DNA from: Reinekea marina
GTDB taxonomy: Bacteria > Pseudomonadota > Gammaproteobacteria > Pseudomonadales > Natronospirillaceae
Assembly (NCBI RefSeq): GCF_030409715.1
Contig: NZ_JAUFQI010000001.1
Location: 1,549,001-1,613,000 of the forward strand
Reading direction: 5' to 3'
DNA length: 64,000 bases
How positions within the stretch are numbered: position 1 is the first letter of the stretch; every line of letters starts with the position of its first letter. The notes under the pieces are model-generated. The model saw only the letters and a program-made list of their open reading frames with translations. It searched no databases and was not told where the DNA came from. The translations under genes were made by a program, and so were the position numbers. Positions 60,782 through 64,000 of the stretch are shown one piece after another.

Positions 60782-61897
60782 TTAATCCGTCTCCGGGTAG
60801 GTGAGAGTTAATTCCTTTTCTAAGCGCCAACGCCTTACTAACTCGCCGATAGTTGGAGTTTTTATACCTTGCTTTCGAATTAATGATCCAATTCTAAAAA
60901 GCGTTTTATATTGAAAGAGCAGTGAAGATATCGCCTGTGAAAACGATGTGTTTGCATCCCAAATATGTAACGATTCAGAGCTGGCCGTATTAATTTCAAC
61001 AACTTGTAAGGTCTTTCCGGCCTGCAAAGACGAAGAGTCTTTAAACTTGATATCTAAGCGGCCATAGTGAAAATCGGGAAGATCCTGCATGAGCGAATCA
61101 ATTGCGAGGGTAAGCTCAGGTGTTATAAATTGTGCCGCATCTTTGAATACAGCCCCTCGACAATGGCTGGCCGAAAAAACCAATTTATAGGGTTCGCCTT
61201 TTGGTATGATTTTTTCCCAGGAGTCCTGATGCCTTTTCTCGTAAAGGTGCTTTAATTCCCGTGCGCGTCTATCTTGATCTATCAGCTGTGCCAGTGTGTG
61301 TTGGCCATCACCAACAATGTAAGGGCTGTATTTCAGTGCCAATGAGATAATTTTTCCCGTTGTTTGGCCGGGCTCGCGAACATAAAAAACCCCCGCTTCC
61401 GGTTCGTAGTCGGCCAATTGTTGTATCATGCAATTTGCCCCTGCAGGGTAGCAAGACAAACAGTTTGAAAGCTGATCGGCGCTATGAATTAGCTTCACGC
61501 CCGCGCCACGACAACCAATATCGGGTTTACACACAAAAGGGTAGGCTAATTTACGCGCTTGTAATTTTGCCTCAATGGAGTCAATTTGTTCCGAAATAGG
61601 GTGTGTAGAAACGGTATACGTAAACCAAGGCAATATATGGGCATTTAGTAAAGGCCCTGCCTGAGCGAGTAATTCACTTTTGGGGACACCCACCATTCCA
61701 GATAAGGGTAGGTTAGGGTTTGCTATTAATGGAAGGGTTAGAGAGCGATGTCGTATAGAAAGCAGCAGCCATTGAATTAAGACGGGTAGGTACATCGCCC
61801 ACGTGGGCCAAAACTCAAAAAAAGAGGTTGGTTTTGGTCCTTGCTGTAATGGCGGCATGCCATCGCATACATAAGGTTGGTTCTTAACGATAGACAT
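60782..61897 (-). CDS. Uncharacterised ATP-grasp ligase adjacent to olsF
   Basis: The 371-residue protein has an N-terminal membrane-proximal hydrophobic segment (about 33-55, YLPVLIQWLLLSI) then LTLPLIANPNLP. An ATP-grasp fold follows, with FVCKPDIGCRGAGV (about 120-135), the GDGQHTLAQLI motif seen in cyanophycin-synthetase-like ATP-grasp enzymes, and the metal-binding VEINTAS (near 308-314). Enzymes of this superfamily join a carboxylate to an amine or thiol via acyl phosphate. The stop lies one base before the OlsF-type start, so the pair is coupled. I cannot name the substrates; a role in making or modifying the amino-acid head group of a lipid is inferred. Confidence 0.72.
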   Translation of the reverse strand: MSIVKNQPYVCDGMPPLQQGPKPTSFFEFWPTWAMYLPVLIQWLLLSIRHRSLTLPLIANPNLPLSGMVGVPKSELLAQAGPLLNAHILPWFTYTVSTHPISEQIDSIEAKLQARKLAYPFVCKPDIGCRGAGVKLIHSADQLSNCLSCYPAGANCMIQQLADYEPEAGVFYVREPGQTTGKIISLALKYSPYIVGDGQHTLAQLIDQDRRARELKHLYEKRHQDSWEKIIPKGEPYKLVFSASHCRGAVFKDAAQFITPELTLAIDSLMQDLPDFHYGRLDIKFKDSSSLQAGKTLQVVEINTASSESLHIWDANTSFSQAISSLLFQYKTLFRIGSLIRKQGIKTPTIGELVRRWRLEKELTLTYPETD

Positions 61898-61960
61898 AAC
61901 AGGTCTTTCTTATTTGTGGTGTTAAATAAGTAGACCTTGTTAGTTTTTAAAAGTTCCAGA

Positions 61961-62191
61961 CTATTTTAGCGCGGAATTTAGCAATTTGATGTGGTTTAGA
62001 ATTTCGATGCCGGCATCGGTAAGGTAGCCACCATCCGGAGAGTCGGTAAAGCCTTTCTCATACAGTCGCTTGGCCGCTTGTTGGACATTTGATTCAGCAT
62101 CGCTGTGAATTTTCAAACCAGCCATAATGGTATCGGAAGGGAATTGAAGTAATAAGTTAATTTCATCGAGCTTTTCTGCACTAAGAGACAT
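61961..62191 (-). CDS. TIGR02647-family small protein
   Basis: The 76-residue product matches the TIGR02647 family by length and pattern: an N-terminal helix with DEINLLLQF, GLKIHSDAESNVQQAAKRLYEKGF and the GGYLTDAGIE segment, which has the look of a winged helix. It is conserved in Pseudomonas and relatives; function is unknown. The ATG is well placed, and it stands alone 64 bp upstream of the ATP-grasp gene. Confidence 0.78.
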   Translation of the reverse strand: MSLSAEKLDEINLLLQFPSDTIMAGLKIHSDAESNVQQAAKRLYEKGFTDSPDGGYLTDAGIEILNHIKLLNSALK

Positions 62192-62290
62192 ATAGGATCC
62201 TTTTTATTTATTAATAGTGTGAACCTAAATTCAGCATAGCGTAATTGAATAAGAAAAGCTCGACTGGCTTACCACCTATTTCATGGTAAT

Positions 62291-63406
62291 CTAACCTTTC
62301 GCTTCGTGATAAGCCCATTCTAGCCAGGGCAGCATGGCTTCAATGTCACTTTGCTCTACGGTTGCTCCTGCCCATATGCGCAACCCAGCTGGAGCGTCTT
62401 TATAAGAACCAATATCGTATGCAACACCCTCATTGGCAAGTAGTGAGATCATTAATTTGATTTTTTCTGGTGGTAAATCAACGGTAAAGCAGACACTGGT
62501 ATTGGATCGAATCGCCTTTTCTTGAGTTAAGAAGTGAAGCCAAGGCGTTTGTTCGACAAATGCCTCAAGCGTCTTTAAGTTAGCAAGTGACTTTTCAATG
62601 GCTTGCTGAGTTCCACCAATAGATTCTACCCAAGATAAAGCGTCTAAATAATCTGCAACACATAGCATAGAAGGGGTATTAATTGTTTCACCTCGGAATA
62701 TACCTTCATTTAGCTTGCCTTTGGTGGTTAGCCTAAATAGCTTTGGCAAGGGCCAAGGTGGCGTATAGGTTTCTAGCCTCTTTACAGCGCGTGGCGAAAG
62801 AATAAGCATGCCATGAGCGCCTTCGCTGCCAAGAACCTTTTGCCAAGAAAAAGTGACAACATCTAGCTTGTGCCAAGGTAATTCCATGGCAAACACGGCA
62901 GAAGTAGCATCACAAATGGTTAAGCCCTGGCGGTCATCCGCAATCCAGTCTCCATTTGGCACCTTTGCTCCAGAGGTTGTGCCATTCCAAGTAAAAATAA
63001 CATCATGCTCAAAATTTGCTTGGTCTAAATTAGGAAGAGTGCCATAGTCAGCCGTAATAGTTCGTACGTTATCTAGTTTTAGCTGGTTGGTCACATCGTT
63101 TATCCAGCCTTTGCCAAATGACTCCCAGCCGAAAATATCAACAGGGCGTTCACCGAGCATCCCCCACATAGCCATTTCCATTGCGCCCGTATCAGAACCA
63201 GGAACAATGCCTACACGCCAGCCTTCGGGTAAGCCCAGCAATTCAGCGGTTTTTAGGCAAACTTTAGACAATACATCTTTACCCGCGCCGGAGCGGTGCG
63301 ACCGACCTAACACAGATATATCGAGAGCATTTATGTTGTAACCAGGCCGTTTACTGCACGGCCCAGAAGAAAAGTTTGGATTGTTAGGTTTAATGCTTGG
63401 CTTCAT
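62291..63406 (-). CDS. serC: Phosphoserine aminotransferase (long, Methanosarcina/alphaproteobacterial type)
   Basis: SerC transaminates 3-phosphohydroxypyruvate in serine synthesis. The 371-residue protein has [13 protein letters not shown] at the start, the PLP lysine in [15 protein letters not shown] and [15 protein letters not shown]. The pattern fits the SerC family found in alphaproteobacteria and Methanosarcina (TIGR01365, from memory) rather than the common gammaproteobacterial SerC of about 360 residues that starts MNRVYNFSAGP-like. ATG 63406 ([12 protein letters not shown]) is used; another ATG at 63424 would add six residues. It stands alone between divergent gaps. Confidence 0.85.
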   Translation of the reverse strand: MKPSIKPNNPNFSSGPCSKRPGYNINALDISVLGRSHRSGAGKDVLSKVCLKTAELLGLPEGWRVGIVPGSDTGAMEMAMWGMLGERPVDIFGWESFGKGWINDVTNQLKLDNVRTITADYGTLPNLDQANFEHDVIFTWNGTTSGAKVPNGDWIADDRQGLTICDATSAVFAMELPWHKLDVVTFSWQKVLGSEGAHGMLILSPRAVKRLETYTPPWPLPKLFRLTTKGKLNEGIFRGETINTPSMLCVADYLDALSWVESIGGTQQAIEKSLANLKTLEAFVEQTPWLHFLTQEKAIRSNTSVCFTVDLPPEKIKLMISLLANEGVAYDIGSYKDAPAGLRIWAGATVEQSDIEAMLPWLEWAYHEAKG

Positions 63407-63567
63407 TGGGTCATGGATCCACATTACTTATTGATCGGAACAGTACTAGGCCTGTTAATGAATATCACTAATGGTACGATATTGAACAGAATTGAGCATT
63501 ATTTATTGCAGTGGTTTTTATGGGAGAGTGTTTTTCAGTATTAACAAGGCATTGCCTTTATCGGTGT

Positions 63568-63981
63568 TTAAGCGTGGTGAGTTGAATTAGTGGCTTTGGT
63601 GAGCTCGCTGTTTAACCAACGTAGCGCCTCTTTTCTGTCAGAAAATGTCTTTATATTTTGATCTTTTCTAGAATCAACTAAAGAATCTAATATTTTTAAC
63701 TGGAGGTTAGATTTAAAGAGCATAGCCTTCGCAACCATGTATTGAGAGTTCACCCATTGGTTAAATTCTTCAAGTGCTTGGTAAGCTTCTGGTGTGCCGC
63801 CCTGTATGTTTTTGTCGTCAATCAAGACGGCAAAGGGTTCGCCATTAAATGATTCAATGACTTTTCGTTGTTTGCTTAATCCGCTAGCTATACCTTCTAG
63901 ATTAAATTGGCCGAAATAAGAAACCTGTAAAATGCGGCCACTTACGGATATTTCTGTTTGACCATGTGGTTGATTAATCAT
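63568..63981 (-). CDS. Hypothetical STAS/SpoIIAA-like protein
   Basis: The 137-residue product is small, soluble and alpha/beta: GRILQVSYFGQFNLEGIASGLSKQRKVIES then FAVLIDDKNIQGGTPEAYQALEEFNQWV, a pattern like STAS or SpoIIAA-like domains that bind nucleotides or lipids. I do not recognise a named family. It ends 162 bp downstream from the serC start on the same strand; its own upstream region is cut by the window edge. Confidence 0.6.
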   Translation of the reverse strand: MINQPHGQTEISVSGRILQVSYFGQFNLEGIASGLSKQRKVIESFNGEPFAVLIDDKNIQGGTPEAYQALEEFNQWVNSQYMVAKAMLFKSNLQLKILDSLVDSRKDQNIKTFSDRKEALRWLNSELTKATNSTHHA

Positions 63982-64000
63982 TGTGAGCCTAAAAGGATTT

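Overview
The window reads as ordinary chromosome of a Gram-negative gammaproteobacterium, most like the Oceanospirillales/Pseudomonas side of the class. The evidence is gene order. smc-zipA-ligA, leuCDB-asd-fimV-truA-trpF-accD-folC-SPOR protein-cvpA-purF, pheST-ihfA-MerR-tRNA-Pro and fliK beside ccmABCDEFGHI are all arrangements known from Pseudomonas and its marine relatives. The base composition looks lower in G+C than Pseudomonas, which suggests a marine genus (for example Saccharospirillaceae or Reinekea-like). That placement is inference, since no marker gene was searched. I see no prophage, insertion sequence, integron or CRISPR array.

Layout. 1-4862 (+): an envelope export operon with a LolA-like periplasmic protein (cut by the window edge), two FtsX/LolC-type permeases, a LolD-type ATPase and an outer-membrane barrel. 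4859-7230 (-): an FlhB C-domain protein and a FliK-like protein. 7327-14189 (+): the complete cytochrome c maturation operon ccmABCDEFGHI. 14442-21122 (+): smc, zipA, ligA. 21222-24251 (+): three small conserved proteins, then an SDR, a chalcone-isomerase-like protein and a DUF3833 lipoprotein. 24263-25965 (-): a secreted acidic DUF11-like protein and rdgC. 26092-27529: a rhombosortase gene overlapping, tail to tail, a LysR regulator that is divergent from leuC. 27652-31946 (+): leucine synthesis and asd. 32325-41479 (+): fimV and the truA-to-purF housekeeping block. 41570-45451 (+): a MoxR/DUF58/transglutaminase triad. 45542-48057: a diguanylate cyclase response regulator convergent with a DegV protein. 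48486-51531 (+): a long-form GAPDH and gltX.

51532-52295 is the most unusual stretch. A tRNA-Ala(GGC) with a strong promoter is followed by a 116-bp tandem repeat. Each unit begins with the 3' end of that tRNA and carries its own terminator hairpin. This resembles the repeat organisation described downstream of tyrT in E. coli. A long imperfect inverted repeat and a short tandem repeat follow, before pyrB.

52296-58000 (+): pyrBI, pheST, ihfA, a MerR-like gene and tRNA-Pro(GGG). 58085-63981 (-): an accessory-looking set consisting of an uncharacterised ATP-grasp ligase directly upstream of a fused acyltransferase/GNAT protein of the ornithine-lipid synthase (OlsF) type, then DinB-like and YHS proteins. 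Separate from these are a TIGR02647 protein, a phosphoserine aminotransferase of the less usual type and a small STAS-like protein. The ATP-grasp/OlsF pair is the best candidate in the window for an undescribed biosynthetic function, possibly a modified aminolipid.
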